In this document: positions 40,401 through 55,400 of the stretch, piece by piece
Layout: each line of letters opens with the position of its first letter
Numbering within the stretch: the first letter of the stretch is position 1
Origin: Notospermus geniculatus
Lineage: Eukaryota; Nemertea; Pilidiophora; Heteronemertea; Lineidae
Direction: 5' to 3'
DNA length: 64,000 nucleotides
Assembly: GCA_002633025.1 (NCBI GenBank)
Contig: NMRB01000427.1
Coordinates: forward strand, 152,007-216,006
Made by a program: the position numbers and the translations under genes
The notes under the pieces: model-generated
Told to the model about the DNA's origin: nothing
Database searches by the model: none
The model's input: the letters and a program-made list of their open reading frames with translations, nothing else

Positions 40401-43400
40401 CTGACCCAATGCTGCTGACAAAGCAATGCCATTGTCAATACTGGCATCTCATTTGCTTGACCCACCTCAATGATTTTCCTTGGCATGTCTTGATGATGTT
40501 GCAGTAGCGGTTTGACGTGATCACAGAGCAGAACCAACATATCACAAGCGACCTGCGCTACATCCTTGTCAATTATCTGGAAAATGTAATATATCGATAG
40601 CAAAGCACGGAAAATATACAGCAGATGAGACACCTAGGCTATCATTTTGATGGTACCACACACACAACCTGTTTGAATTGAAGACCAGCAGTGGGAAGAA
40701 AGACATCAATAAGTGCAGAATTGTAAACTAACTAAGTCTCTCTTTTAATACCTGACTACGGAAAATAGTGCAGCATTTCATATCTGAGACCAGGAGTTTT
40801 CAGGAATCAGTTCCCAAAAGTACAATCAAACACTGACTGAGGACAAATAAGCTGTAGCAGGGGAAGTATTAGACTTGTTCCTGAGTGGTTCCTGAATAGA
40901 TATAGTTCTATACCCATGAAACCACTCACTGGTTAGAGGCAAAATGCAGGGAGCAACAATAGGTGGCACTTTTTACTACACTTTAGTGAGTGGCAGGCTG
41001 TAAGGATGCAGTCAAAATCAATGCATGTTTTGCCAATCTTTCAGTCCTTAGACTCCAGTGCAAAATCTGAATACAACAGGTTTGGGCAGTATATATACAA
41101 ACACCAATTGCCAATAGACCAAGAGCATTTACAGGGAAGGCAATGACAAAACAGGTCGGAGCAGTTCAGAGGTGGGTGAAGTCTGGAGATGAGAATTTCA
41201 ATTTGAGGTACCGGTAAAAAGAACAAACCCAAAGATGTGTGAATTTGGTTGCCAGAGGAACTTCACTTATTCTGGATGAAACAAGTTTCTATCCCCTACT
41301 CACACAAGTCACAGGAAAGTGAAATTCTCATCCTGACATGAAGACAACAAAAGGAAGAATAACTAGGAATGTAAAGCAGGATAATCTTTGTGTATTGTAA
41401 TGGTAAAAATCTGATTTTCCATCCCTCTGACAGACTTACGAAGGACACATGTGCAAAAGGAAAGCCAACAAACAAGAGTAGGCCTCAAAAAACACAATTC
41501 AAGAATTATGTGACATGGGAGATTGAAGACCAACACCCAGATATCCGTCCCTTTTTACTGACTGTAAGTTCAGCAGACAGTTCTTCCCACATTGCAGATC
41601 AGCAGAGGTAAAACGATGAGGACCACAAGCATTTTCTCTTTTATCAACACAAGGGACAGCAGGTTGGAAAACTGGCAATGATTTCTCATAGTTATGTACA
41701 GAACAGGGATATGGATAATCTGCCGTGACTAAAAACTTCGTTCTCAGTGAAGAATCAAGATCCAAAATACAAACTCTGGTGGAACTTAACGCGGAATAAA
41801 AAGGAACAGTCACACCACAGGCCGGCATGAGGAGTTAGCAAGAAAGCTGATGAAACAACTAGACCGTGAACACAAGATATACCTACTTTCTGGTTTACAC
41901 TAGGAAATGCATTATGTTTTTGGGCCTGTTGAATTGAAATGAAATAAACAAAAAATAACCCAAGTTCATTGGAGCGTGTGCAAAAAGTCTCTTTTCACTG
42001 AGATCCAGTCCACATGAGTAACTGGACCACATCTACAAAACAATGGGAAAACTCATGCAAATATAGTACCCAACAGTGAATGTGACACTCATTATTTCAA
42101 CATGCAGGTCACTGACAAGTTCTTGTGATGAAATGAGAACATGCAAAGATGAAACCAGTATGGAGTATGACAACTTACCCGAAGTGTTAACAGCAATGTG
42201 TGTATTGCCTCTTTTATTTTGGAATGCATGGTACCGTGCTTCAATTCTTCGTATAAATAAACGCCGAGAGCACTGACAGCGATACATCTGAAGGTAAGAG
42301 ATAGGACGGGTGTCAAGTAAATCATTCTAGTTCTTTAGTCAACTCGTGTAAATTCTAATGCCATTCAGCAGGAGACGATTCAGTTGCACTGTAGATTAGA
42401 ATAAATTCTCACCTCGCCAGACCAGCTGGCTCTTTCTTCCCGAGCTTGAGAAGCACACCCACCAAATGGTCCTGAAGTAAACAAAATCAGGCTTTTGATA
42501 TCATATGAAGGAATAATGCAACAGAATAAATGGACAAGAAAGAACTGCCGGTCAGAGTCACACAATGGAAACATCATTGCCTGTTACCTCTGACATGGGA
42601 TGCTGATAACGACCATCAAAACCTTGCTTTTATAAGACATTCTACTGACCTTCACATCATTGCACTGCATCAATGACAAGTCACCTTGGTTCGGCTCAAG
42701 CACAGCCAACTCTCCATGGAGATTAGGAAAACAGAGTAGAGCACCAAGGATTGACACAGCCTCCGTTCTTGGAAACTAGAAAACAAGATTTAACATGTTC
42801 AATAGCGAGAGAAGCCTTTGACATAAGCACAGCAAGAAAAGCAGGCATGTTTTTCCCCTGATGGTGTAAGTGAGGTGACAATCACGGATATTTGCTCCGT
42901 CCTTTCTATGTCACGATCTACTCACCTCTTTGAGATCACTGACTGCTGCTATCGTGTTAGCAGCATGGATGAAATCCAGTATCAACATGGTGGAACCTGG
43001 GAGTGGTGTGGCCAGGAATTTTGGCCCACAGTACTTCACAAGCACATTTACAACATCCTGAAAACAGCACCAGAATAAACTGAGATACAAAACAACCCCC
43101 ACCAACGTGAACCCTTTACAACGGCACCATTCATCAGAATGTTGTCTTTTTACAGAAAGAAACGTCTGTGAGCTGCTCACAGACTCTTTTCTAGAGTTTC
43201 AGATTGTAAAGTTCCAGCCTGAAGAAGACCCCGGTTAGGGTCGAAAATTTGCTAAATATTCTGGAAATTGACTTTATATACTTTATCATATTGTGTGTCG
43301 ATTTTTGTGCTCGCCTTCTCTTTTGAGCTGCTCAAAACAAACTTAATCCAGGACAGGACGAGTTAAAGCAAAGAGGAAAATCCCACTGTGTGACTGTATC

Positions 43401-46400
43401 AATTTCACACCAACCTGGTCCAGACTGACAAGCCCATGATGCAACACGCGATAAAACTGAGCCAAGTGATCCATGGGTAAATCGATGTCGTGTCGTCGTA
43501 TTGTCATGACACAGAGCAGGCGATACGCAAGTAGCTTTCCTGTCTTAAATTTATCTGGGAGTGTCAATGCCTGAAAAGAATAACATACAATAATGAGGCT
43601 GAAAAGAACTGAGGAAATCTTTAGAGGACCTTCTATGGTGTATTTGACCCTGTTAACAGGTAGTGTGGAAACATCAGTTAGACTGCAGAAAAACACTGAC
43701 CTCAAACGGTAGAAGCAGGCACTGGTGAGCAAGTTCAATTGAAGTATTACCACCTCTATCATGTACCACAAAGTAAGCTTTAGTGTAGACTCTAGCTATT
43801 AAATCAAGCATGTCCCTGCTGGCAAGGAGTGGAACTACTGATTTTTATCACTGAAGGGAAGAACACAGCAATATGACGAATCTTTTTTTTAAACATACCT
43901 TGAATAGCCATGATGAGAATATCATAAGTGGAGGTATGATTTCAGGCGGGGCAGGAGATGACTGGTTGTCAGATGTTACGCTCAGGTTGTCTCGAATCTG
44001 AAAGAAGACACCATAGCAGGATTGAAGCTTCTTTGCGCTCAGCGTTAGCCTAATCATGAAAGGGTTAGCCAAATTTCCAACTTCAGGCATTGCCCTTCAG
44101 TTAGCCAGGACAAGAGCTGTAGCAAAATGGGCAGAATTTTGAATTCTTGAATGAGCCCGCAGACACAGTCAAGTGCCATCCTGCTACAAAATGATGGACC
44201 TACCTTGATCAGGACCTCCATGAGTTCGCACAAATATTCAAAAACACTGGCATGTATTGCAGGGTCCTTAATTTCATTGATATCACCTAGTGACCCGAGC
44301 ATCCGCCGCCACAGCACAACAGTCACATCAGGGGTCCATCCTCGTATTGTGCCTCCTGCCAACACACTGCGACAATCTTCCTGGTTTTCTGAAAATCAAA
44401 AACAGAAATAAACCATACCCACAGAACCTTCTTTACTGCCAGGAGGACACTTCTTCATGAAGAACATTCAAGTTCAGTCCTGATATCTATTCAATTTGAC
44501 CTGTGTAATGAGGACACTCTACTCAATCAAGTCCGGTCTCAGTCAGTCCCAAAGAAGTTATGAACTCTCCGTCATCTTCTAGGTCAGAGACACTTACCCT
44601 GAGGGACAAGGGCATCCTCCTCCTGGGTCACCACAACATCGATATGAATACTTTCCCGATCAGGCGTCGGTGAATCCTTCCTCTCATGACAGAGTTCCTC
44701 ATCGGCTAAATCATCGCCACCTGCTAACAAAAGTGAAGGCGACGAATTCCGCGACCCGTGATTCGATTCTAAACGCGGTGACGAATCTGGCGATCCTCGT
44801 AATATCACCTCATCCTCCATATTCCTTAACAACGTTTCAACGGCGCTATCTGTCCCCTCGCGGCTATCACTGCTTTGGTCCATTATCACGTAGGGTACAG
44901 GCAAATTACTGTCGACGCTTGCATAACTCGCTGAATCTGTTGTTGTGGATGCCAAACTGCTGTTGAGACTAGCGACTTCATTGTCCTCTGGAGACAGCAA
45001 AGCTAAAGAAACATGACATATATGTTATTTAATCGTCGCTGCCCTAATATACAAAGTCAAGGTCTTGAAATATGACAGAAGGTTGCCTGGAACAAATGTT
45101 AATTGGTGCAGTTTACAAAAGACTGGGTAAAATTTATCAACATGCCAATACAAGGTCGAGAGAAAAACGAAATTGCAAGATGCATACAACAAGGTGTATA
45201 CATTCGAAGGTCAAGAAATTCTTTCCCCGAGTGAGACTTTTTGGTAAATTATGCAAGCATGCTAGTGCAGGCAGACAATACACTGCAAGAAGACCAAGCA
45301 GTAGCAGGGCTATTCATACATGAAACACGGGCTGCTCACTGAATTCTTCCCTCTCTTTATTTTTAATCTTACATAGCACGTCAAGTGGTCTAACGCAGTC
45401 AGTTCTCTTGCACAGGTTAGCCAAGTGTTCCCAGTGGACGAATTACAGAGGAACGTTACCTCATACTACTCTTAGAAATTGACACACCCTTTTGTATGGA
45501 TGGTCTGATTTGAAAAGCAGAATGCGTTAACTCACCATGTGATAAACCTCCACAAAATGGGTGGGGCTGACTGTAACAGTGATGGAGATGAAACCCCTTT
45601 TGACACTGAACTACAGAAAACCTCGCACCTGAGGTCTAGGATGAGGCACTAGTAGGACAGGGCACTGTACTAACCTGGTGTAGGCTCAGCAAGACTAGAC
45701 GGAGGTTCAGTCTGCTCAACTGGCTCAGCTGATTTAGAGCTTGGGGGTTCATGACTACAGAAATTAGCACCTGGAAATAGGGTTAGGAGCTAGTCATGTG
45801 TTATGGCTTCAACACAAGCTGGCTAAAACAGATATTCTATACTCATTCAGTACAAAACATCATCAGATCTCGAAAAACTTCCACTTTGGTATAACCCAAT
45901 TTTGGTGACTGGTGCAACTTTTACACCACCAGACAGATTACCGGTGCTGTCCCCACAGCTTTTCACTGCAGGGCAGAGATGAAAATTACTTTGACTTTGA
46001 ATCCACAGGGCGGAAGTTTTTAAGATATGCAAAGATGACGCTATCTTCTTGCATACCCGGTATGTACTGAATGAGTTATTGAATGTCCAAGTTGGCTAGT
46101 CATTTTAATAGCATTTAGGGACAGGAGGCCTGGAGAGACAGTGCCTCCAAAGTCAAAGCTTGCTTCAAAAACAAGGAAGATCAGCCAGGGATAAAGACAC
46201 AACTTTCACAAGACATGCACTTAGTTAGCAAGGTTTCGTGTCAAGACTTAAAACAGTGTTCTGATTACGAGAGGTGTTAATTCAGAGGTTGTAATCACGG
46301 GTGCCAAACCTTTCCATTATCAGATTACATCCATTAGAAAGAATATCATGACAGGCAAAACGAACATTCATGCCAAAAAGTGTAGTTTCCATGAATTTTC

Positions 46401-49400
46401 AAGTTACACGTACATGTATACGTTATAAGTTCAGCTTCCTTGGTCAATCTTTCATGAATATCAGAAGTCAGCCATCTGGGAATACAAGTCTACACGACAC
46501 AGACAACTAGATACCAGCACCATGAGAGGAGAGAAACTATATGTACAAATGAATCAAATGATTCTCAGAAGAATTTCAGCACAAGGCAAAAGAGAAGCGA
46601 GAGGTTGTGAGTCTAAGACTCGCACAACTGCAAAGAACTGCCAGGATTTGAATTAAAGGACTCTGAAAGCGTATTGATGGCATAGATTCATTTCCCTACC
46701 TTTATTTTTATAACGATCACTCAAGTCAACAAGATTACTATCACTACTGCTGCGCTGTAACAGGGCGATGACGCTGGAATCTGACCCGACAGGTTTCAGG
46801 CCCACAGCTTCGCCGCCGCCACCACTCCGTGACCGTCCTCGTTCTCCGTCGGACTTCACAGATAATGTATCCAGAGCACCTGCAGATTGAAGACTTTTTT
46901 AATGCTGTTCATGTACCGGTATATTGACAAAATAGTCTCAAATTCTTGTAATTCCCAAAAATGATTCAATTCTCCACAAGTTTTTTTTTATTTAATACAG
47001 CAGTTGGACATTCAACCAAGAGCAATATTTGTTCAAGTTTTTTGTGTCTAATTATGTACAAGTGAGGTTTTCTAATCTAATGCAGGTTTGTGTTGACAAT
47101 ATTAAAACTGAAACAGAGAAACAAGTCCCAGGAATGAAATTACAGGCATTATGGTCAAAGAATGAATCAAACCAGGCACCCAATGAACACCTTCATGCAC
47201 ATGCAACACAAACAGGCAAATATGCAACTAAGTTCACTTTTGTTCTTTTCCACGAATAAAAAAAAACAACATCTCATTTTCAGATGGAAACTGCAATGAC
47301 AGATGTCGAACATAGAATAGTTTTTCTGTGAAATTAAAAAGCAAGTTACTAGTGTTAGCTCTTCTTAGGTACTAACTTGCATTACAAATTGGAGTTATCG
47401 AATAATCAGTGTCTGACATATTTGCCCGTGATACCATACTGCCCTGCAATGGTAACAGGTGGTGCGTCCACAAATGATCGGTGGCCGGGGGCACGGCTGA
47501 TCAAAGTAACGGTCATACTCTACAGTACAGTGTACTTGGTAGTGCACTGTAGCTGTTAGTGCATCGAACTGTAACTTCAGTCGACCAGGTCCTGCTGATC
47601 AGAAGTGGAGAGTGGATACCCTCTTCTACCACTGCAGGGCAGCATGGGTGAATATGACTATAAATCTGATGATCTGAGATGACCAGTTATTAAATCTTGA
47701 GGCTCAATCTGTCCAGAAGACGAACAGCATGATATTGAGCCATGATTTTGCGAAAAGAAAGATAATGTGATCGGTTGAGACAGTTCATTTGAGAAGACAA
47801 CTAAAATAGGACAGTCATTGTAAAAATGATTACAAATGTGACAGGTGAACGAAAGAATATTTGGTTAAGAAATAAGGACCAGGGGAAATTCTAATTCAAT
47901 GCTACCTGCATGAAAATGCTAACTGCAAATGTAAAGATTGTATGCTTATTTACAGGCGTAACAGATAAGAAGAGAAGGTCACACAAGTTCATGTACAACA
48001 AATCCACTTCAGCCATGGAATAATCTTGGATGAAACTTTGACAATACAAATGCATCGATACTATCATATTCAATGGTGACAGGCCTGAGGGACAATTCGA
48101 AACGGGGCATTTTCAAAATGTTGCTGGAAATCTGTGGGGTACATTCTGAACTGATTGGCAATCCATTAGGCCCTAATTACATAGAAGTATACGGTATACG
48201 AAAACGCCGGTTAACAAAGGCTTCACAAAGGATTCGCGACCGTGAAGCCATTGTTAACCGGCATTTTCGTATACCGTATACTTCTATGTAATCGGCGCCT
48301 TATGCGAATGTAACCTGGTGAAATATTAACATGTGTGACCAACTCTGAATTTCCCACTGGAGACAAGCTTTAACACCATAGTTTTAAGCACATTTGGTCA
48401 AGCATTATGAAGAGTTCAACAGGCAGATTTGAAGCACTTCCATAGAGAGGTACGGGGATTGCAGATTTGAAGGTGTCAGGATGGCTGTCGGGTCATGACA
48501 GAGTTTTATCAGCCAGTTTTTGTCAACTCAACCCAAGGCTCCATGCAGCAGTAAGAGCAGTAAGCATGGAGTGTGATGATTCTTGCAAGTAGCATTACTA
48601 CAACTAGATTAACAGCTAGAAGTACAGCACTCTGAAGAGAAGAAAATGCATCATTAATCTGATTTTTTTATGTTGGTGAGAAATCGATTTTCTGATCCAC
48701 AGGATATTACACTGTTTATTACAAGTCNGTACCCCCCCCCCCCCCAATTTCCTGGTGGTACCAAAGCCACCATTGATTCTGAAGAGTACCAGTTCAACAC
48801 AGGAAGTAAGAGCAATGCACAACAAAAGGTTAAGACTGCCAGTTTTGATAGGGAACTCCCATTTTCCAATAAGGTGAATCTGGTACGGTATACCAAGTGT
48901 GGTTTCAATACAGTACCGGTATATTACTGAGGAATGCAAAAAGAACAAAAGGACTACAGTGATGTGAATTCTCCGATGACAGGTGTCTTTGTGAGATATG
49001 ATAATGAGAAGTTTCATTTGCCACGACATCAAATTTCTAAGGATATTCAAATGGAATATCAAGATGCATAGTTTGGGCTCTGGGGTGATGACAATCAGAT
49101 CAAGTGCATTGTTTTTTATCAGTACAAGCTGTTTGGGTTATAAAGATAATGGGAAGGCCAGAAACAACCAGACCTTATACCTCGTCAAGTTGTAGCCTGT
49201 TCCAGATGTTCCGCTCTATTAGCTCGACACCCAGGTGAAACCATGACTTGACATCAGATATAGTTCATGAAACGAAGCCCAAAGTATACACTGATGCAAA
49301 GCTACACGATACAAAGCACCGAGATATAAGGAGGAGCCTGGCCGGGTGAGAACAGCAAAGATGGCAAACAGTTAGATAGGTTGCTCCCCTTTATCGCACT

Positions 49401-52400
49401 GAGTTACCTTCCTCAAGATGACTAGACGGAATGCTCTCGTTAGCTGCCGGTTGTGGCTGGGTAGTTGATAAGTCCTGTACGATGACAGGTTGATGGTCAT
49501 GGAGTAATGACGAGAGGTGGGAGTGGGGCCTCACGATATGGGGTGGCAGTTTGGCTGGAAAATAATGGACGGTTAGTAAGAGGCCAAGACATGCTCGTGG
49601 ATGCAAACTGTTTTCTTCAGGGGAAGATTCCGATTCCTGCATAGATAATTGAGGCAGAGTTAAAAGCAAGGAGACTGAAGGTAGACTGAGGATATACCAA
49701 GACTCGTAATGGGAAAGAGGGCTCCAGGGTTGCTGACCTTTTCTCTGAAAACATCAAGTAATGTTGAATTATGTCTCCCTCAAGTATACCCTCAGTTTCT
49801 CAATAATAAGGAAGTGAGTATAGCAACATTGTTTTCAAGTTAAAATACTTGGTGCACATGTCACAATATTCTGTCTGATCACATGAAATTGGGATGTACA
49901 TGATCTTAAAACCAAAATTTGCAAGAAGTGTCTTCAGACACTAATTTCAATCACAATCACAAAACTGACACAAGATATTGAGAGTGTTGCATTAAAATAT
50001 GACATTTTTAGCTTAAAATAGGAGAAATTTTGAGGTGAATTGCAACAGAAATCTGGTGGAAGTGAAGGCCTGGGAAAACCTGCCGTGGGTCTGACTGGGA
50101 ATCAAACCTGAAGCCAAAAGGTGATGGATACAGATGTTTCTGCCGTGTTGTGCTGACAGCCTCAGAACTGACATCTATGATATCTTCCTCGACAGGCAGT
50201 CCTGAGGGATATTTGATAAAACCACCCTAACACTATAACAGAAAGTACTTAGAAAACATGAAAGTGGATGAATAGAACTTGTCATGTCACTCTGTCCAGA
50301 CAACACTCACAAATCAACAAAGAAATTCGAATACCAGAATACTTTTCGAACAGAATGGACGAGACTGTATCGAAAACAATGTAACTATTTAACTTCACCT
50401 CGGAGAACATTCGAAACAACACATATTCCAAAGGACAGTAGACAGGACAACATCACTGTTGCACTCGCTCATTCTGGTAGAATCTGCACTCAATTTCTGT
50501 ATCTGTATACATGCAGGTCTGGTACAAGGTACTCAGGACTTGTCTTGAAATGGACTTCATGTGTTGTCCTCAAAGGTTCTTGAAGAGGGAGAAAACCTTA
50601 TAAATCAAAATTAAAGTTCTATAGTACACCTCAAATCCAAGCTATCGTCATCATAAATTTGGCAGAAAAAACTGAAAAGTTTGGCATTGCTTTCTTTCTC
50701 ACACTGATTTTGTTGTCATTGCTTCCAGATGGGGTAGGTATTCTATGGCCCTGGATGGCGTAGTGTATGAAAATCGCTACACTGGATGTCCAATGGGCAA
50801 ACAGCCACAGCACAGAGACAACTTGATATTTGTGTACTTAGCTTTCAAAGAGAACTAAGTAGGAATCTCTTTCCCCTCAGTTTGAAACGAGGAAATGTCA
50901 AAATCATGATGAACATCAACATCAGAAGCGACGAAGATGAAGAAGAAGTGTAATGCTAGGTTTTATGTACAAATAAGGCAGATGATAGCCAGGACTAAGG
51001 TGTGCCAGTGCAAGAGGGTAGTCAGAACGGGGGAAGGGTCTCCTTATGACCAAGGCTACCCCTGTCCAGGTTGACCAACCCAAGAGGGACATTGATAACC
51101 TTGGCACCAATCATGCAGGTTCCAATGTTTTGGTCCTGACAACTGCTCTGCCTTGCTTAAAAGACTGTACATTTTGGAAGATTTTCCGGAAGATATTCAA
51201 GCTCTATTTTCATTGATTATGGGGAAGTTGAGACACGATGCAATTCCCTGACCTTCATGATCTTGGTGCACAGGATATCAACATCCCCGAAGTGGTGAAT
51301 ACAACAACAGATGAAGGCAAAATAGAAGACAAAATGCGAAAATGCATAGTGTTGAACAGAATCAAACTACGCTGGATACTAACCCTCCTGCCCTTGGCCG
51401 ATATACTGACTAGAAACTTCGGGGATCACAGCGGGCTGTTGGATCATCTTAACCGACTGGTTGTTAGCATTCAATGTCACTGTCATTGTCATACCTGATG
51501 AACTGTCAGAGCGACTCCACCCACGGGAAAATGTCCGTGCTCGAACTTTCTGAGCGGGGCCTAGGCAGCAAGGAGTCAAATAGGTTTTTAACTTGAAATA
51601 TGTCAGGTTTTCACGTCATGTTAGTACATGTACAATCAACTTTCAACAAATGATATTTCACCTAATTTTAAGGGCCTTAAACGGATACCGGTAGTAATCA
51701 AGGTCATGCTGACAGCTTTCTAAACTTCACTAGTATTATCAATCGTAGTCAAATATTGAGGTTAGTTGCAAAGATCACAATCAAGGGAATTGCAACAAGG
51801 GCGGATATTAGATCTGATTGTCAATGCATATGCAATTATTTTCATTCAAAACAAATGGTGATATTTAGTGAGGACACAAGATTCTTACCATTCATTCAAC
51901 AACATGCCACAAAGGAACCTATTTCTAATTCAACACAAAATCTCAACACGTCAGGCAGACAGGCCAGAATGCAAGTTTTCACTTTTGACATTTCTTCAGG
52001 ATCCATCACAGTTTTGGCAGGGTAAGCCTCAGGCAAATATTATCCGGATTGGGACTGGGTTGTGTACGAATGTTCCATTATCAGACCAGTCTAAATAACC
52101 ATACACGTACTTAACATTCATAAAGTGACCCTCTGAGGTGCCAGCCAGGATTATGTACACAATACAACATCTTCAATCATCTTTCAATTTAAAGCTTGTA
52201 TCAGCAACTGAGAGTTCACCTTCAAGATGGGCAGAGGTAAGTTTCTCATGACAGTTGATTGTATCCTCAAAGACCAGGTTAATGCTGGTCTGCTGAAACT
52301 TCCAAATGATCTTTCCAAATGTGGAAAACAACATTCTGATTGAGTCAGTTCCTCTTTTACCTTTTTTGAAAATGAACTCGCATTTTTTGAGAAATATTGG

Positions 52401-55400
52401 AAACAAGCAAAAAATTCAGCAAAAAGCAGGCAAGGAAAAGGTACTGGTAACAAAGGTAAAATGGTAGATCTCTGGTTTTTGACTCAGTTGGAATTTATAT
52501 TTCAACTGAATATTGTAGGGAAAAGTTAATTTCAGCTCCTCCACTTGCAGAGTGTTCTGCACGGACACGTTTGTCTCTGTGCACCATCTTTCTTTATCAC
52601 CCTTAACAAAATCCATCTACCGTACGTAGACAGTGACGGAGAATTGGAAATTGTTTTCATTACAATACAACTGCAACATTTGAGGCTGCAGCCCAGGATG
52701 AATTCAAATGAAGTCTTCCATAATTGACAAGAGTTGATTTTGTCTCCCACCAACAATAAAAAGAACCAGTGGAGAACACTGTAGCAAGTGGTTACCGGGA
52801 AGTAGATTTTATAAACTCCGTTATTTATCTCACAATTCCTCCACGAAATATTTCTCTTGAACGTGACTCACCTTCTTGTGGACGGACACCACGACGGCGC
52901 TTCTCCTTCTGTTCACTGAGACGATCGAGTGGGAGGTCACCAAGGTCAAGGCTGTAGACCTGTCGTGCCAGCACGCGTGTCAATGTCTCCATGGTTTTCT
53001 GAAGAGGGAAGAAATGTGACCGATACAACAGGAGTTGTATAGAATACCGAAATAAAATTTTAATGAAACTTCAAGAAATGTGATTTAACGATTTTCATGT
53101 GCTGGATGGACCTACACATAAATGTGTCAAGAGTTGTTTGAAACTTCAAGAAATGTGACTTAACAATTTTCATGTGCTGGATGGATCTACAGGTAAATGT
53201 GTCAGAGTTGTCATGTGTCAATGAACAGACACTTGGGCCCGGTTGCACCAGCCATGCTTAAAATTGAGTTCGAGGTTAACCTCAGCTGAGTACGACATAA
53301 AAGTTGAGTACGACCCCTCTTGCACAGGATATTCAATGTTCTTGAGTATGACTTTGAGCATGAGAATAGCTGGTGCAACGCAATTTCAGGTTGAGAATGA
53401 CTTTGAGGTTAGCTTGAGCACGAGGTCAACCTTAAGTATGACTGGTGCAATTGGGCCTTGGTTATTTCATATAGCTGCCTGAGTGAACCTCATACTCACA
53501 GCCCATTCTTTGATGAGTTCCTCCCATTGAGTGAGAGAGGAGAGCACAGCAAGAAATCGATCCCATAGATCCATGGAAATGAACACGTTCAGGTTTGCTT
53601 TAATCCATGTCACGATCAACGTCTAAACAGGAAAAAGAAATCTGTGTTAACTCTTTGTTGAACCAGAAGTGTTCCTTTTGCCCAATAGGACTAATCGTAC
53701 ATACCAAATTGGGTGCCCCTATTTTGCTAATTTGGGAAGGATGTATACCATCGTTTCTCGGGGCAACCTAAAGCCTGATTGCTAAAATTGTTTGACTCCT
53801 CGGCCAATGCAAGCTATATCTCTTTCAAGCATTGTGGCAAAGTCATTTCTCTCTATGGCAAAGAAAACATCACCATATCACAGCTCAGATAAGGTGATGG
53901 TAGTCATTGCCAATATCAAAACCTTCACAGACGTTCAAAGAACTTGAAGCATATTCGTGAACTGAGGAATTCCAGAATGAGTAACACTTGCCTGAAACAA
54001 GGGTTGTGCAAGGCGTCCTCCGAGAGATGCTTCACGATCAGAAGGAGGACAGTCCTTCAGAACTCCAGATGTAATCCTCAACAACACAAGGAGCAATTGT
54101 TCCCTGAAGAATACAAGTCAGAAACATCATAAGAGCTATGACTGAGAACCAATGGTGATCTTTTTTCACCAGTCACTGCTGTGTGATTTGACATTCAATC
54201 TGACACAAGGGAGACTGCGATCTGGTCAAGGGATACCCTCAATGTGTGACAAGTCAGCAAGTACATGTACCTTGAAATTGCCAAACAAACCAATCATACA
54301 GAAAATTATACTTGCCATGTTTGTCTCTCCAGAAACAGGTTCATCACCATGTATCTGTATATGTTTAATACACGTTTGCACATGTCAACCTAGAATCAAT
54401 AGAGACCAGGACATTTGTATCAAAATACATTAGTGATAATCAAAATGGTATTTCATGAAGAAATGGATAAAACAAATGGAAATCGATTCAAATTTCTGAT
54501 GGCATTCATCATCATCACATAAGCTTCGTGACCTTCTTGAGTTGTTGTCTTAAACAGTGTGTGCGGGTCGGTCGGTGTACAGGTATTTTGTTAGGAAACA
54601 GGCATCCCCAGTGTCGTGTAAGTACATTAATCGAAATGTGTAAACGAGGGCTTTGCTGCCCTCCAATCGCATACAGCAGTATCCTGGTCAAATTCAGGGG
54701 AGTATTATTGTCAAATGATTAATGGTATTTTACTAACTTTTCTTACCAAAAATATTATGCAGGGGAAAACATGCGTGCAGTTGCACCGTTCGTACAAGAC
54801 ATTACCAGGTCACAACAGTATTGACAAGGACAACAAAATATGCAGGAAAATATAAAACATCATGTATGAACAGGACAAGATGCAGAATAACTGGTCTGCT
54901 CCCATTCGCCCTTCAAGGAAACGGTCAATCAGTGCTTGGTTTAAAGTTTGTGCTGTTACACAGTAAGCTCTTTATGACTACTCCAAGAAAGAAAGTTACT
55001 GGAAGACAGTTTGTGCTCCTCATGTTGGCTTTAGGGTGCCCCTACAGCACATAGCAAATGCTACAGTTGAATCACCCATTCTCAAGCAAGTTGGTGAAAG
55101 TACACCAGCAGTGCAATGTCAAATGTAAAGAAACAGAATTACACAGAAGTGTTATGGAGATTCTATTTAGAATTGAGACAGATAAGAAATGAAGAAATGA
55201 GGCATGAATGGACATTGTGAACTGCTGATATTTGTATGTCAGTACTTGAGTTGTGCTTGTTAGTCTATTTCATATCCTCTGATGAAAAAGACACAGGGTT
55301 GGTGCAGTAAGTTTAGGAACAAACAGCTGACAATGGATTCTATAGATTCATGATTCTATTATAGAAATCAGAGCAGGCAAGGCGTGGAATAAGTTTGTTT

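Noticed and set aside
53065-53212. Possible CRISPR-like array
   Set aside because: Just two long diverged tandem units with no spacers; eukaryotic intron.
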